Shown piece after piece: positions 25,662 to 34,408 of a stretch of 64,000 bases of DNA. The position numbers and the translations under genes are program-made. The first letter of the stretch is position 1, and every line of letters starts with the position of its first letter. The notes below the pieces were generated by a model, which saw nothing but the letters and a program-made list of their open reading frames with translations, was not told the DNA's origin and did not search any database. The DNA comes from Paracoccus sp. (in: a-proteobacteria). GTDB taxonomy: Bacteria > Pseudomonadota > Alphaproteobacteria > Rhodobacterales > Rhodobacteraceae. Location of the stretch: assembly GCF_030538755.1 (NCBI RefSeq), contig NZ_JAUNTJ010000003.1, positions 1 through 64,000 on the forward strand, written 5' to 3'.

Positions 25662-26312
25662 TCATTCCGGCTCGGCCAGTCGGGCTTCCCACATCTTGCG
25701 AAAGGCGGGGCGGGCCTGACAATCGCTCAGCCAGGCGCTGATCGCCGGAAAGCGCGCCATCAGCTCGGCCTGACCCTGCGCATAGCGGATCACCTCGGCC
25801 ATGTTGATGTCGGCCACGGTAAAGCGGCCCGCGACCATCTGGCCGTGGTGGTTCAGATGATCCTCGACCACCGACAGCGGGCGGATCAGGCGCTCGACAG
25901 CGGTTTCGCAGATCGCCCGATCGTCGGGCTTGGCGGATGCCGACAGGAACAGCAGCGTCAGCGCATCGGGCTCGATGGCGGTCGCGGCATAGAACGACCA
26001 TTGCATCATCTGCGCGTTTTCCGCCGCATCGGCGGGGCCAAAGGGCGCACCGTATTTGCCAGCCAGATACAGCGTGCAGGCCATGCTTTCCGACAGCACA
26101 AGCCCGTCATCCTGAAGCACCGGCACCGCCCCGGCGGGCGACAGGCGCAGAAAAGCGGGCGAGCGGGTGTTCAACGGCGCGTCGGCGGCTTCGGGGTCGG
26201 GCAGGCGATAGGCCTGAATCACCGGCACCTGCCGGAACTCCAGCCCGATTTCATGGCACAGCCAGATGATACGCGACGCGCGCGAACGGGTGACGCCGTG
26301 AATGGTCAGCAT
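25662..26312 (-). CDS. glutathione S-transferase family protein
   Basis: A 216-residue cytoplasmic protein with an N-terminal thioredoxin-like domain (LTIHGVTRSRASRIIWLCHEIG at about 2-25, then AGAVPVLQDDGLVLSESMACTLYL with the cis-Pro and the Glu-Ser that bind glutathione) and a C-terminal all-helical domain with VAGRFTVADINMAEVIRY. Substrate not predictable. AAAGGA precedes the ATG. Located just after the antitoxin-toxin pair on the same strand and divergent from ppk2. Confidence 0.87.
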   Translation of the reverse strand: MLTIHGVTRSRASRIIWLCHEIGLEFRQVPVIQAYRLPDPEAADAPLNTRSPAFLRLSPAGAVPVLQDDGLVLSESMACTLYLAGKYGAPFGPADAAENAQMMQWSFYAATAIEPDALTLLFLSASAKPDDRAICETAVERLIRPLSVVEDHLNHHGQMVAGRFTVADINMAEVIRYAQGQAELMARFPAISAWLSDCQARPAFRKMWEARLAEPE

Positions 26313-26377
26313 GGGTGGTCCTTTCCTGCCTGCCGCCGCAGGTTATGCGGCAGATTTGTGCGCGAAAAGGTGCAAAT

Positions 26378-26391
26378 TTGATCCGCCTCAA
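26378..26391 (+). promoter_or_regulatory. FNR/CRP-type operator ahead of ppk2
   Basis: TTGAT-N4-CTCAA matches nine of the ten fixed bases of the FNR consensus TTGAT-N4-ATCAA. A -10-like CATAAG lies at 26414-26419 (four of six bases). Counting from that -10, the transcription start would be at 26426 and the operator centre at exactly -41.5, the class II activator position. ppk2 starts 28 bp further on. Confidence 0.6.
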
Positions 26392-26454
26392 TGCGCAGAT
26401 TACGAAAATGTGACATAAGCACGCATTCGTTCAAGAAAATGGAGTGCGCGAACA

Positions 26455-27516
26455 ATGCCTGATGACAGCCTGACCCGGAATCGCCTTGACGTTGCCCCCC
26501 AGGCCGCAGCCCCGGCCGAGGGGGCCGATGCCGCCGCAGCGGCGCTTGACGGTGCGGCGGGCGTTGCTGCCAAACCGGCGCCTGCAACCACCCGAAAGCG
26601 TGCCAAGCCCGCCCCCGTCACCCCCGAACAGGTGCGTGCCGCATTTGAAAACGGCCGTTATCCTTACAGCCACCGCATGGGCCGCGCGGTTTACGAGGCG
26701 GAAAAGGCGCGGCTTCAGGCTGAACTGCTGAAGGTTCAGCTTTGGGCGCAGGAAACCGGCGAGAAATTCGTTATTCTGTTCGAGGGCCGCGATGCGGCAG
26801 GCAAAGGCGGCACGATCAAGCGGTTCAACGAACACCTGAACCCCCGCCTTGCGCGGGTGGTGGCGCTGCAAAAGCCCACCGATCAGGAACGCGGCCAGTG
26901 GTATTTTCAGCGTTATGTCAATCACCTGCCGACCAGCGGCGAAATGGTGTTCTATGACCGCAGCTGGTATAACCGCGCCGGCGTCGAGCGGGTGATGGGC
27001 TTTTGTTCGGCCACGGAATATCTGGAATTCATGCGTCAGGCACCGGAATTTGAACGGATGCTGGTCCGCTCGGGTATCCGGCTTTACAAATACTGGTTCT
27101 CGGTCACGCAAGAGGAACAGCGCCGCCGCTTTCTTGCGCGCGAAACCGATCCGCTGAAACAGTGGAAGCTGTCGCCCATCGACAAGGCCAGCCTGGACAA
27201 ATGGGACGACTATACCGAAGCAAAAGAGGCGATGTTCTTTTACACCGACACCGCCGATGCGCCGTGGACCATCGTCAAATCCAACGACAAGAAACGCGCC
27301 CGCCTGAACTGTATGCGGCACTTCCTGTCGTCGCTGGATTATCCGGGCAAGGATGTCGAACTGGTCGGCCAGCCCGACCCGCTGATCGTGGGGCAGGCCA
27401 GCCATGTCGTGCATCGGTCTGAACATATGCTGGGCAGCGCCATGCATCCAGAAACGCGCAAAGCCGCGTCCGGGCGCCGCGCCGCCGGGCCGAATACGGC
27501 CACCAAGGCGGGCTGA
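26455..27516 (+). CDS. ppk2: polyphosphate kinase 2
   Basis: A 353-residue PPK2 family enzyme that transfers phosphate between polyphosphate and nucleotides. Walker A is GRDAAGKGGT at residues 111-120, the Walker B region is YDRSWYNRAGVERVMGF with Asp168, and the lid region RFLARETDPLKQWKLSPID follows; all are typical of the family. The first 60 residues are Ala/Pro rich and probably disordered. The single-domain form is usually a class I, GDP- or ADP-phosphorylating enzyme. An FNR-type site lies upstream, and the ccoGHIS genes follow 147 bp downstream on the same strand. Confidence 0.93.
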   Translation: MPDDSLTRNRLDVAPQAAAPAEGADAAAAALDGAAGVAAKPAPATTRKRAKPAPVTPEQVRAAFENGRYPYSHRMGRAVYEAEKARLQAELLKVQLWAQETGEKFVILFEGRDAAGKGGTIKRFNEHLNPRLARVVALQKPTDQERGQWYFQRYVNHLPTSGEMVFYDRSWYNRAGVERVMGFCSATEYLEFMRQAPEFERMLVRSGIRLYKYWFSVTQEEQRRRFLARETDPLKQWKLSPIDKASLDKWDDYTEAKEAMFFYTDTADAPWTIVKSNDKKRARLNCMRHFLSSLDYPGKDVELVGQPDPLIVGQASHVVHRSEHMLGSAMHPETRKAASGRRAAGPNTATKAG

Positions 27517-27663
27517 CAGGATGGCAGGGGGGCGATGGCTGCGACATTGCGCCCCCTTGCCGCGCATGGGCTGCGGCGTCTATGTGGGCGTTTGCGCGTT
27601 TGATCCGGTCCTGACCTTGGGCTATGTTGCTGCCGCCTCCCTGCGCGCTACAGGAGTATAAAG

Positions 27664-29109
27664 ATGTCCTCAGAAGCCGAGCCGTCGCAACTATATGCGG
27701 CGCGCGAGCCAATCTTTCCCAAGCGTGTTTACGGCAAATTCCGCAATCTGAAATGGATCATCCTCGCCGTTACGCTGGGGATTTACTATGTTTTCCCGTG
27801 GTTCCGCTGGAACCGTGGGCCTGAGTTGCCCGATCAGGCGGTGCTGGTCGATCTGGCCAACCGGCGGTTCTTTTTCTTCTGGATCGAGATCTGGCCGCAC
27901 GAATTCTATTTCGTGGCGGGCCTTTTGGTGATGGCGGGGCTGGGGCTGTTCCTGTTCACCTCGGCGGCGGGCCGGGTCTGGTGCGGTTATGCCTGCCCGC
28001 AAACGGTCTGGACCGATCTGTTCATCCTTGTCGAACGCTGGATCGAGGGCGACCGGAACGCCCGCATCCGTCTGTGGCGGCAGAAATACGATGGCCGGAA
28101 AATCCGCCTGCGCCTGCTGAAATGGACGGTCTGGCTGCTGATCGCGGTGATGACCGGCGGGGCGTGGGTGTTTTATTTCGCCGACGCGCCGACCCTGCTG
28201 CGCAACCTGTTCACCGGGCAGGCGCATCCGGTGGCCTATATCACCATCGGCGTGATGACGGCGACGACATTCCTGTTCGGCGGCTTTTTCCGCGAACAGA
28301 TCTGCATCTATGCCTGCCCGTGGCCGCGCATTCAGGCCGCCATGATGGACGAGGACACGCTGACCGTCGCCTATCGCGACTGGCGGGGCGAACCGCGCGG
28401 CCGTATCGCCAAGGGCGAGCAGACCAAATCCGACGATCCGGCGGCGGCCAAGGGCGACTGCATCGACTGTTATGCCTGCGTGAACGTCTGCCCGATGGGC
28501 ATCGACATCCGCAACGGCCAGCAGCTCGAATGCATCACCTGTGCGTTGTGCATCGACGCCTGCGACGAAATCATGGACAAGATCGGCAAGCCGCGCGGGC
28601 TGATCGACTATATGGCGCTGCGCGATGAAACCGCCGAACGCGCGGGGGGCGCGCCCAAGCCGATCATCAGGCACATCCTGCGCCCCCGGACCCTGCTGTA
28701 TTTCACGCTGTGGGCCGGGATCGGGGTTGCGCTGGTCGTGGCGCTGTTCATGCGCTCTCCGTTCGATCTCAGCGTGTCGCCGGTGCGCAACCCGGTGTTC
28801 GTGCCGCTGTCCGACGGCTCGATCCGCAACACTTACGAGGTGCGGATGCGCAACAAACAGCACGAGGCGCGGCCCTTTGCCGTCACCATCGACGGGGCCG
28901 AGGGGCTGATCGTTACCCTGGAAGGGGTGCAGGGCAATGTCGTTACCGTGGCCGCCGACGAAACCTATTTGCAGCGCGTCTATGTGACCGCGCCCGCAGA
29001 CAGCCAGATGGCAAGGGCGGGGCAGCAAAGGATTGAAATGGTGGTGACGGATACGACCGACGACATCTCTGCCTCGACCTCGACCGTATTCCATGGACGG
29101 GAACGCTGA
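27664..29109 (+). CDS. ccoG: cbb3 oxidase accessory protein CcoG (FixG/RdxA)
   Basis: A 481-residue polyferredoxin membrane protein needed for copper delivery to cbb3 cytochrome oxidase. It has an N-terminal cytoplasmic part, helices at about 35-52, 85-105, 155-175 and 185-205, the motifs WCGYACPQTVW and CIYACPWPR, and two 4Fe-4S sites (CIDCYACVNVCP and CITCALCIDAC) at about 260-305. A last helix near 345-362 leads into an immunoglobulin-like periplasmic domain with Asn/Glu-rich strands. The stop shares a base with the ccoH start. The oxidase genes ccoNOQP are not in the window. Confidence 0.95.
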   Translation: MSSEAEPSQLYAAREPIFPKRVYGKFRNLKWIILAVTLGIYYVFPWFRWNRGPELPDQAVLVDLANRRFFFFWIEIWPHEFYFVAGLLVMAGLGLFLFTSAAGRVWCGYACPQTVWTDLFILVERWIEGDRNARIRLWRQKYDGRKIRLRLLKWTVWLLIAVMTGGAWVFYFADAPTLLRNLFTGQAHPVAYITIGVMTATTFLFGGFFREQICIYACPWPRIQAAMMDEDTLTVAYRDWRGEPRGRIAKGEQTKSDDPAAAKGDCIDCYACVNVCPMGIDIRNGQQLECITCALCIDACDEIMDKIGKPRGLIDYMALRDETAERAGGAPKPIIRHILRPRTLLYFTLWAGIGVALVVALFMRSPFDLSVSPVRNPVFVPLSDGSIRNTYEVRMRNKQHEARPFAVTIDGAEGLIVTLEGVQGNVVTVAADETYLQRVYVTAPADSQMARAGQQRIEMVVTDTTDDISASTSTVFHGRER

Positions 29110-29651
29110 TGTTTGGAAACCTGACGCCTTACCTGATGGTTCTGGGAATCGCGGCGCTGTTTGTGCTGCCGTTCCTGCTGTTCACGATCGGGAAACGCTT
29201 TACCGGCTGGCATATGCTGGGCTTTGCCGGGGCCATGTTCGGCATCATCATCGTGGTTAACATCTTTATGGCCTTCAAGGCGGTGGGGACGTTTCCGGGG
29301 CTGGAGGTGCCGAATTCCTATATCGCCTCGCAGAGCTTTGAGCGCGAACGTGCCGCGCAGCAGGCCCTGGGCTGGACCGTGACCCCGGCCTATGACGGGC
29401 AGGAATTGACGTTGCAGATCGTCGATGAGGCCGGACTGCCCGCCCGCGTCGCCTCGCTTTCGGCGACACTGGGGCGCCCGACCCATGTGCGCGAGGATGT
29501 GACGCCCGATTTCACCTATGACAATGGCGTGTTCCGGGCGCCGCTGCATCTGGCCTCTGGCGTCTGGATCATCCACGTTACCGCCACGGCACCGGACGGG
29601 ACCGAGTTTCGCCAGCGCATCGACCACTATGCAGGGGACCGGGTGAACTGA
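29109..29651 (+). CDS. ccoH: cbb3 oxidase assembly protein CcoH (FixH)
   Basis: A 180-residue FixH family protein. A transmembrane helix near residues 13-30 and another near 40-58 are followed by a periplasmic beta domain. The family segment VPNSYIASQSFERERAAQQALGW links the membrane part with the domain; CcoH associates with cbb3 oxidase during assembly. One-base overlap with ccoG and a one-base gap to ccoI place it firmly in the operon. Confidence 0.92.
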   Translation: MFGNLTPYLMVLGIAALFVLPFLLFTIGKRFTGWHMLGFAGAMFGIIIVVNIFMAFKAVGTFPGLEVPNSYIASQSFERERAAQQALGWTVTPAYDGQELTLQIVDEAGLPARVASLSATLGRPTHVREDVTPDFTYDNGVFRAPLHLASGVWIIHVTATAPDGTEFRQRIDHYAGDRVN

Positions 29652-29652
29652 G

Positions 29653-31857
29653 ATGACGGATCTTTCGGCAGACAGGGGCAGCTTCAGCGCCTGCCCGGCC
29701 TGCGATGCCGCGCCTTTGGCGCAGCAGATCGCGGCTGCCGGTGCAGACAAGGCCGCGGCGGGCGATGTCATCCTGTCGGTTCCGGCCGTGCATTGCGCCG
29801 TCTGCATCACCGACATCGAAGGCGCGCTGAACCGCCACCCCGGCGTGCGCGCGGCCCGCGTGAACCTGACCCTGCGCCGGGTGAACATCGACGCCCCCGG
29901 CCTGACCGCGCAAGACCTGATCCCGGTGATCGAGGCCACCGGCTATGACGCGCATGAACTGGACCCCGGCGCATTGTCGGCCACCAGCGCCGACCGGACC
30001 TCGCGCGATCTGCTGATGCGGATCGGGGTGTCGGGCTTTGCCATGATGAATATCATGATCCTGTCCATCGCCGTCTGGTCCGGGGCCGAAGATGCGACGC
30101 GCGACATGTTCCACTGGATCAGCGGCGCGATTGCCATTCCGACGGTGATTTTTGCCGGGCGGCCGTTCTTTGCCAGCGCGGGGCGGGCCTTGCGGGCCGG
30201 GCGGTTGGGCATGGATGTGCCGATTTCGCTGGCGCTGATCCTGGCGACCTCGATTTCGCTGTATGAGACGATCCATTCCGGCCATCACGCCTATTTCGAC
30301 GGCGCGGTGATGCTGTGCTTTTTCCTGCTGATCGGGCGCTATCTGGATTACCGCACCCGCGCCGTCGCCCGTTCCGCCGCCGAAGAACTGACCGCGCTGG
30401 AGGTGCCGCGCGCATGGCGTCTGACCGACGCGGGCGAAGAACAGGTGCCGGTGGCCGACCTGCGCCCCGGCGACCTGATCCGCGTGCGCCCCGGTGGCCG
30501 CATCCCTGCGGATGGCGACGTGACCGAGGGTTATTCCGAGATCGACCGTTCGCTGCTGACGGGCGAAACCTTGCCGGTTGCCGCCGGGCCGGGGCAAGCC
30601 CTGATGACCGGCGAAGTCAACCTGACCGGCCCCTTGACCCTGCGCGTCACCGTCGCCGGGCGCGACAGTTCGCTGTCACGCCTGACCGAGCTGGTGGCGG
30701 CGGCGGAATCGGCGCGCGGGCGCTATACCTCGATCGCGGATCGTGCGGCGCGCGGCTATTCTCCGCTGGTGCATGTGCTGGCGCTGGCCAGCTTTACCGG
30801 CTGGCTTTGGGCAACGGGCGATCTGCGGCTGGCGGTGAATATCGCTGCGGCGGTGCTGATTATCACCTGCCCCTGCGCGCTGGCGCTGGCGGTGCCGGCG
30901 GTGGTGACGGCGGCCTCGGGGCGGCTGTTCCGGCGCGGGCTGCTGATTAAAGATGGCACCGCGCTGGAACGGATGGCGCAGATCGACACCGTGGTGTTCG
31001 ACAAGACCGGCACCCTGACCATGGGCGCGCCGCAGGTCGTGTCGCTGGATGTTATCCCCGATGACCTGCGCCCCGCTGCGCTGGCGCAGGCGCAGGCGTC
31101 TGACCACCCGCTGTCGCGCGCATTGGCTGCCGCGCTGCAATCCGCCGGGGTTCAACCCGCGCCGGTCGAAGCCCTGACCGAGCATCCGGGCTATGGCGTG
31201 GCCGCGCGCTGGCAGGATCAGCCCGTGCGGCTGGGGCGCGCCGATTGGGTGGGGGCCGACGCCGGGCAGGGCGCCCTGTCGTCAAGCTGGCTGGCGGTGG
31301 GCGATGCGGCACCGATCCGGCTTGAATTTGCTGACAGCCTGCGGCCCGGCGCGCTGGATTGCGTGCGCAGGCTGCGGGCCGAGGGGCAGCGCGTGATCCT
31401 TTTGTCGGGCGATGTGCCTGCGGCTGTGGCCGACATCGCGGAACGGCTGGACATTCAGGAATGGCGCGCGCAGGTGACGCCGACCGGCAAAGCCGAGGCG
31501 GTGCAGGAACTGACCGCCAGCGGGGCGCATGTGCTGATGGTCGGCGACGGCCTGAACGACACGGCGGCGCTGGCTGCGGCCCATGCCTCGATCTCGCCCG
31601 CTTCGGCGCTGGACGCGGCGCGGGTTGCCAGCGACATCGTGCTGATGGGGCAGGATCTGTCGCCTGTTGCCGACACGCTGGCCACGGCGCGTCAGGCGGT
31701 CAAACGCATCCGCGAGAATTTCGCCATTTCGCTGCTGTATAACCTGCTGGCGGTGCCCTTTGCGATGGCCGGGCTGGTGACGCCGCTGTACGCGGCGCTG
31801 GCCATGTCCAGCAGTTCGGTCTGCGTGACGCTGAACGCGCTGCGGCTGCGCCGCTGA
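29653..31857 (+). CDS. ccoI: copper-exporting P1B ATPase for cbb3 assembly
   Basis: A 734-residue CcoI/FixI copper ATPase that supplies copper to the periplasm for cytochrome oxidase maturation. A short Cys-containing N terminus (CPAC) precedes a heavy-metal-associated domain with HCAVC (Cys48, Cys51). The membrane metal site is CPC at residues 406-408, the phosphorylation site Asp450 is in DKTGTLT, and the hinge GDGLNDTAALAAA lies about 630 residues in. The TGE motif (LLTGETLPV) is in the actuator domain. Complete and probably functional. Followed 9 bp later by ccoS. Confidence 0.95.
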   Translation: MTDLSADRGSFSACPACDAAPLAQQIAAAGADKAAAGDVILSVPAVHCAVCITDIEGALNRHPGVRAARVNLTLRRVNIDAPGLTAQDLIPVIEATGYDAHELDPGALSATSADRTSRDLLMRIGVSGFAMMNIMILSIAVWSGAEDATRDMFHWISGAIAIPTVIFAGRPFFASAGRALRAGRLGMDVPISLALILATSISLYETIHSGHHAYFDGAVMLCFFLLIGRYLDYRTRAVARSAAEELTALEVPRAWRLTDAGEEQVPVADLRPGDLIRVRPGGRIPADGDVTEGYSEIDRSLLTGETLPVAAGPGQALMTGEVNLTGPLTLRVTVAGRDSSLSRLTELVAAAESARGRYTSIADRAARGYSPLVHVLALASFTGWLWATGDLRLAVNIAAAVLIITCPCALALAVPAVVTAASGRLFRRGLLIKDGTALERMAQIDTVVFDKTGTLTMGAPQVVSLDVIPDDLRPAALAQAQASDHPLSRALAAALQSAGVQPAPVEALTEHPGYGVAARWQDQPVRLGRADWVGADAGQGALSSSWLAVGDAAPIRLEFADSLRPGALDCVRRLRAEGQRVILLSGDVPAAVADIAERLDIQEWRAQVTPTGKAEAVQELTASGAHVLMVGDGLNDTAALAAAHASISPASALDAARVASDIVLMGQDLSPVADTLATARQAVKRIRENFAISLLYNLLAVPFAMAGLVTPLYAALAMSSSSVCVTLNALRLRR

Positions 31858-31866
31858 AAGGACGAC

Positions 31867-32028
31867 ATGGAAATCCTGACCATCCTGATCCCCGTTTCGC
31901 TTGGCCTGGGGGCCGTGGGCCTGCTGGCCTTCATCTGGACCCTGCGCAGCCGCCAATACGAAGACCCCAAAGGCGACGCCGAGCGTATCCTGAGCAAGGA
32001 ATGGGACGACCGGCCCAAGCCTGACTGA
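31867..32028 (+). CDS. ccoS: cbb3 oxidase maturation protein CcoS
   Basis: A 53-residue protein, last gene of ccoGHIS. One transmembrane helix covers about residues 4-26 (LTILIPVSLGLGAVGLLAF), followed by the CcoS signature WTLRSRQYEDPKGDAERIL. CcoS is needed to insert heme b and copper into the catalytic subunit. AGGACGAC upstream provides a ribosome site. Short but clear. Confidence 0.93.
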   Translation: MEILTILIPVSLGLGAVGLLAFIWTLRSRQYEDPKGDAERILSKEWDDRPKPD

Positions 32029-32171
32029 TTGGCGGTGCTGATCGGTTGCGGGCAGGTGCTGTGCCCCTGCGGCACAAGCTGTTTAAAGATGATGGAGCCG
32101 ATGCAGTCCGGGGTGATGCAGGCGTTCTACAGCCTGCCTGACGGGCTGCCCCCTGAAATTAACCTTAATCC

Positions 32172-32214
32172 ACAAAAAAACGCCAGTGCGCCGGATGGGC
32201 ACTGGCGTTTCTGT
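32172..32214. terminator. bidirectional intrinsic terminator
   Basis: AACGCCAGTGC (32179-32189) pairs with GCACTGGCGTT (32199-32209), an 11-bp stem with a 9-nt loop. On the minus strand it is followed by seven T, ideal for ending the D,D-carboxypeptidase transcript; on the plus strand TTTCTGTT follows, usable for ccoGHIS. The 140 bp from the ccoS stop to this stem hold nothing I can name. Confidence 0.9.
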
Positions 32215-32229
32215 TGGTCGCTGACGGCC

Positions 32230-33876
32230 TCAGGGGCCGGTGACTTGACAGCCTTCGCCCCGCGCGGTCAGCCGTTCACAGGCAAGCCGGGCGTCCGAGC
32301 GGGTCAGCCCGGAAAAGCGCGCTTCGAACCCGCGACGTGTGTCGGCCACGCTGCGCCGTGCCGCCGACAGCGACCCGCCATCTTGCAACGCATTTTGCAG
32401 CAACCGCTGTTCAGCCTCGGCGCGCGAGGTATATGTGCCCAGAACCAGCCCGTAATTGCGCCCGGTAGCCGCCGGACGGCGCACGATCTGCACCGCTTCG
32501 GGCGAAGAAATATCCCCCTCGCCCATGGCGGCAAGGATCACGGTTTCCGACCGCGGCTGCGGCGGTGGCGATGCCAGCAACGACAGGCTGCCAGCGGCAC
32601 CGCCCGATGCCGCAGCAGGGGCGGATTCGGCAACCTGCTGCGGTTCCGGCGCGGTCTGGGTCGCGGCACCACGGTTGCGCGGGGCAGGTGCCGGGCGGGC
32701 GGATGCCACGATGGCCCCCGCGATGCTGGCCGATTGCGGTGCCGGTGCCGCAGGCTCGGGCGCGGCGGCGGTTGCGACTTCGGGTGCAGAACCGGCGGGA
32801 CGCGGCGACGGGCGTTGGCTGGCGGCCAGAACCAGACGCGAGGTGGGCGCAACTGGTGCGGCCTCGGGCGTCGGGGCAGGGGCTGCGGTTGCCATCAGCG
32901 ACGCCCGATCAGTGGCACGCTGCACCTGACGCGGCGGGGCCGAGCGGCTAAGGACAAGGCGCTGCGGCTGTGCTGCCACGGCGGTCGGTTCCGGCTGCAC
33001 CTGTGCGCGGCGGACAACGCGCTGTGAGGGGACGTTCAGCGGCTCGGGTCGTATTTCCCGCACCCGATCAGGTGCGCGGCCAAACCCGGTATCCAGCAGT
33101 TGCGCCATCACCTGATTGCGCTGCGCGGTCGAGGTGCCGCCGAATACCGTCGCGATGATCCGCTTGTTCCCGCGCTGTGCCGAAGCGGTCAGATTAAAGC
33201 CGGCGGCGCGGGTATAGCCCGTCTTGATGCCGTCAGCGCCGGGATAATCGTCCAGAAACCGCTTGTTCGTCGAAGACACCTGCGCCACACCCGCATCCGC
33301 CGAACGGCGCGAAAACAACGAGTAATATTGCGGGAAATCATAGAACAGCCGCCGCCCCAGGATCGACATATCCTCGGCTGTGGAATAGTGGCCGTCTTGC
33401 GTCAGGCCGTTGGCGTTGCGAAAATTCGTGTTCCGCATTCCCAAGGCGCGCGCCGTGGCCGTCATCTGTTGCGCAAAAGCAGCCTCGGACCCGGCCAGCC
33501 CCTCGCCAATGGCGGTGGCGGCGTCGTTGGCCGATTTGATCGCCGCCGCGCGGATCAGATAGCGCAGTTCGATCTGCTGACCGGCGCGCAGCCCCAGTTT
33601 GGAGGGCGGTTCAGCGGCGGCATTGCTGCTGATCGTAAAGCGCGAATCCAGCCGGACGCGGCCCTGTTCCACTGCGGCAAAGGCCATATACAGCGTCATC
33701 ATCTTGGTCAGCGAGGCCGGATGCAGCCGGGTTGACGCGTTTTGCGCATAGATTGGCTTGCCTGTTCGCGCATCCATCACATGGGCCGCAAAGGGCGCGG
33801 CGCTGACGGTTGCTGGCAAGGCCAGTGCGATAAGGGCAAAAGCCCATAGCCGGGCGGCAAGGGTGAATCGTTTCAC
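32230..33876 (-). CDS. D-alanyl-D-alanine carboxypeptidase (PBP5/6 type) with SPOR domain
   Basis: A 548-residue periplasmic penicillin-binding protein. The signal peptide is residues 1-26. The DacA-type catalytic domain has SLTK at 55-58, SAN at 115-117 and KTG at 218-220. After about residue 290 comes a long Ala/Pro-rich linker (about 180 residues), and the C-terminal 75 residues form a SPOR domain (YGLVLGTYTSRAEAEQRLLQN), which binds septal, denuded peptidoglycan. The enzyme trims pentapeptides and the SPOR domain should direct it to the division site. There is no C-terminal amphipathic helix as in E. coli PBP5; the SPOR domain probably replaces it. Confidence 0.93.
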   Translation of the reverse strand: MKRFTLAARLWAFALIALALPATVSAAPFAAHVMDARTGKPIYAQNASTRLHPASLTKMMTLYMAFAAVEQGRVRLDSRFTISSNAAAEPPSKLGLRAGQQIELRYLIRAAAIKSANDAATAIGEGLAGSEAAFAQQMTATARALGMRNTNFRNANGLTQDGHYSTAEDMSILGRRLFYDFPQYYSLFSRRSADAGVAQVSSTNKRFLDDYPGADGIKTGYTRAAGFNLTASAQRGNKRIIATVFGGTSTAQRNQVMAQLLDTGFGRAPDRVREIRPEPLNVPSQRVVRRAQVQPEPTAVAAQPQRLVLSRSAPPRQVQRATDRASLMATAAPAPTPEAAPVAPTSRLVLAASQRPSPRPAGSAPEVATAAAPEPAAPAPQSASIAGAIVASARPAPAPRNRGAATQTAPEPQQVAESAPAAASGGAAGSLSLLASPPPQPRSETVILAAMGEGDISSPEAVQIVRRPAATGRNYGLVLGTYTSRAEAEQRLLQNALQDGGSLSAARRSVADTRRGFEARFSGLTRSDARLACERLTARGEGCQVTGP

Positions 33877-34078
33877 TGTCGCGGTCTCTCTGCCTCGTGA
33901 CGTGTCGTTTTTCGCACGTCTTTGTTAATATAATGACAATAGCATGGCTTGGCCCGTGCGGGAACCGTTTATTTCGTCGCATTCGGCGCGCATCAGCCGA
34001 TACGGGGGCTTTTATTACCGGGCAGATTGACTATATTCCTGCCAACCCACCGGACAGATCATAACAACCAGACGCCCC

Positions 34079-34405
34079 ATGACACATCGCATGAGCGATA
34101 ACGACGATTTCGATCAGACCGATCTTGCGGTCAGGACGCGCCCGAAAACGCAGCGTCCGCCGCTGTATAAGGTGTTGATGCTGAACGATGATTTCACGCC
34201 GATGGAATTTGTCGTTCATGTGTTGGAACGGCTGTTCAGCATGTCGCGGGCGCAGGCGGTCGAAATCATGCTGACGGTCCACAAAAAAGGCGTGGCGGTT
34301 GTCGGCGTCTTCTCGCACGAGATTGCGGAAACCAAGGTCGCACAGGTGATGGAACTGGCGCGCCGGCAACAGCATCCGCTGCAATGCACTATGGAAAAAG
34401 AGTAA
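34079..34405 (+). CDS. clpS: ATP-dependent Clp protease adaptor ClpS
   Basis: ClpS delivers N-degron proteins to ClpAP. The 108-residue sequence has the diagnostic [24 protein letters not shown] and the His-Lys-Lys-Gly-containing helix [16 protein letters not shown], ending in [16 protein letters not shown]; the first about 25 residues are the flexible, acidic N terminus. Two possible starts exist, ATG 34079 and ATG 34091. The adjacent clpA is not in the window. A TTG-started rsmC-like gene follows after 3 bp. Confidence 0.95.
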   Translation: MTHRMSDNDDFDQTDLAVRTRPKTQRPPLYKVLMLNDDFTPMEFVVHVLERLFSMSRAQAVEIMLTVHKKGVAVVGVFSHEIAETKVAQVMELARRQQHPLQCTMEKE

Positions 34406-34408
34406 AAT

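Noticed and set aside
27517-27663. An FNR box directly before ccoG (TTGAT near 27599)
   Set aside because: Only one half-site matches; the second half has one of five bases.
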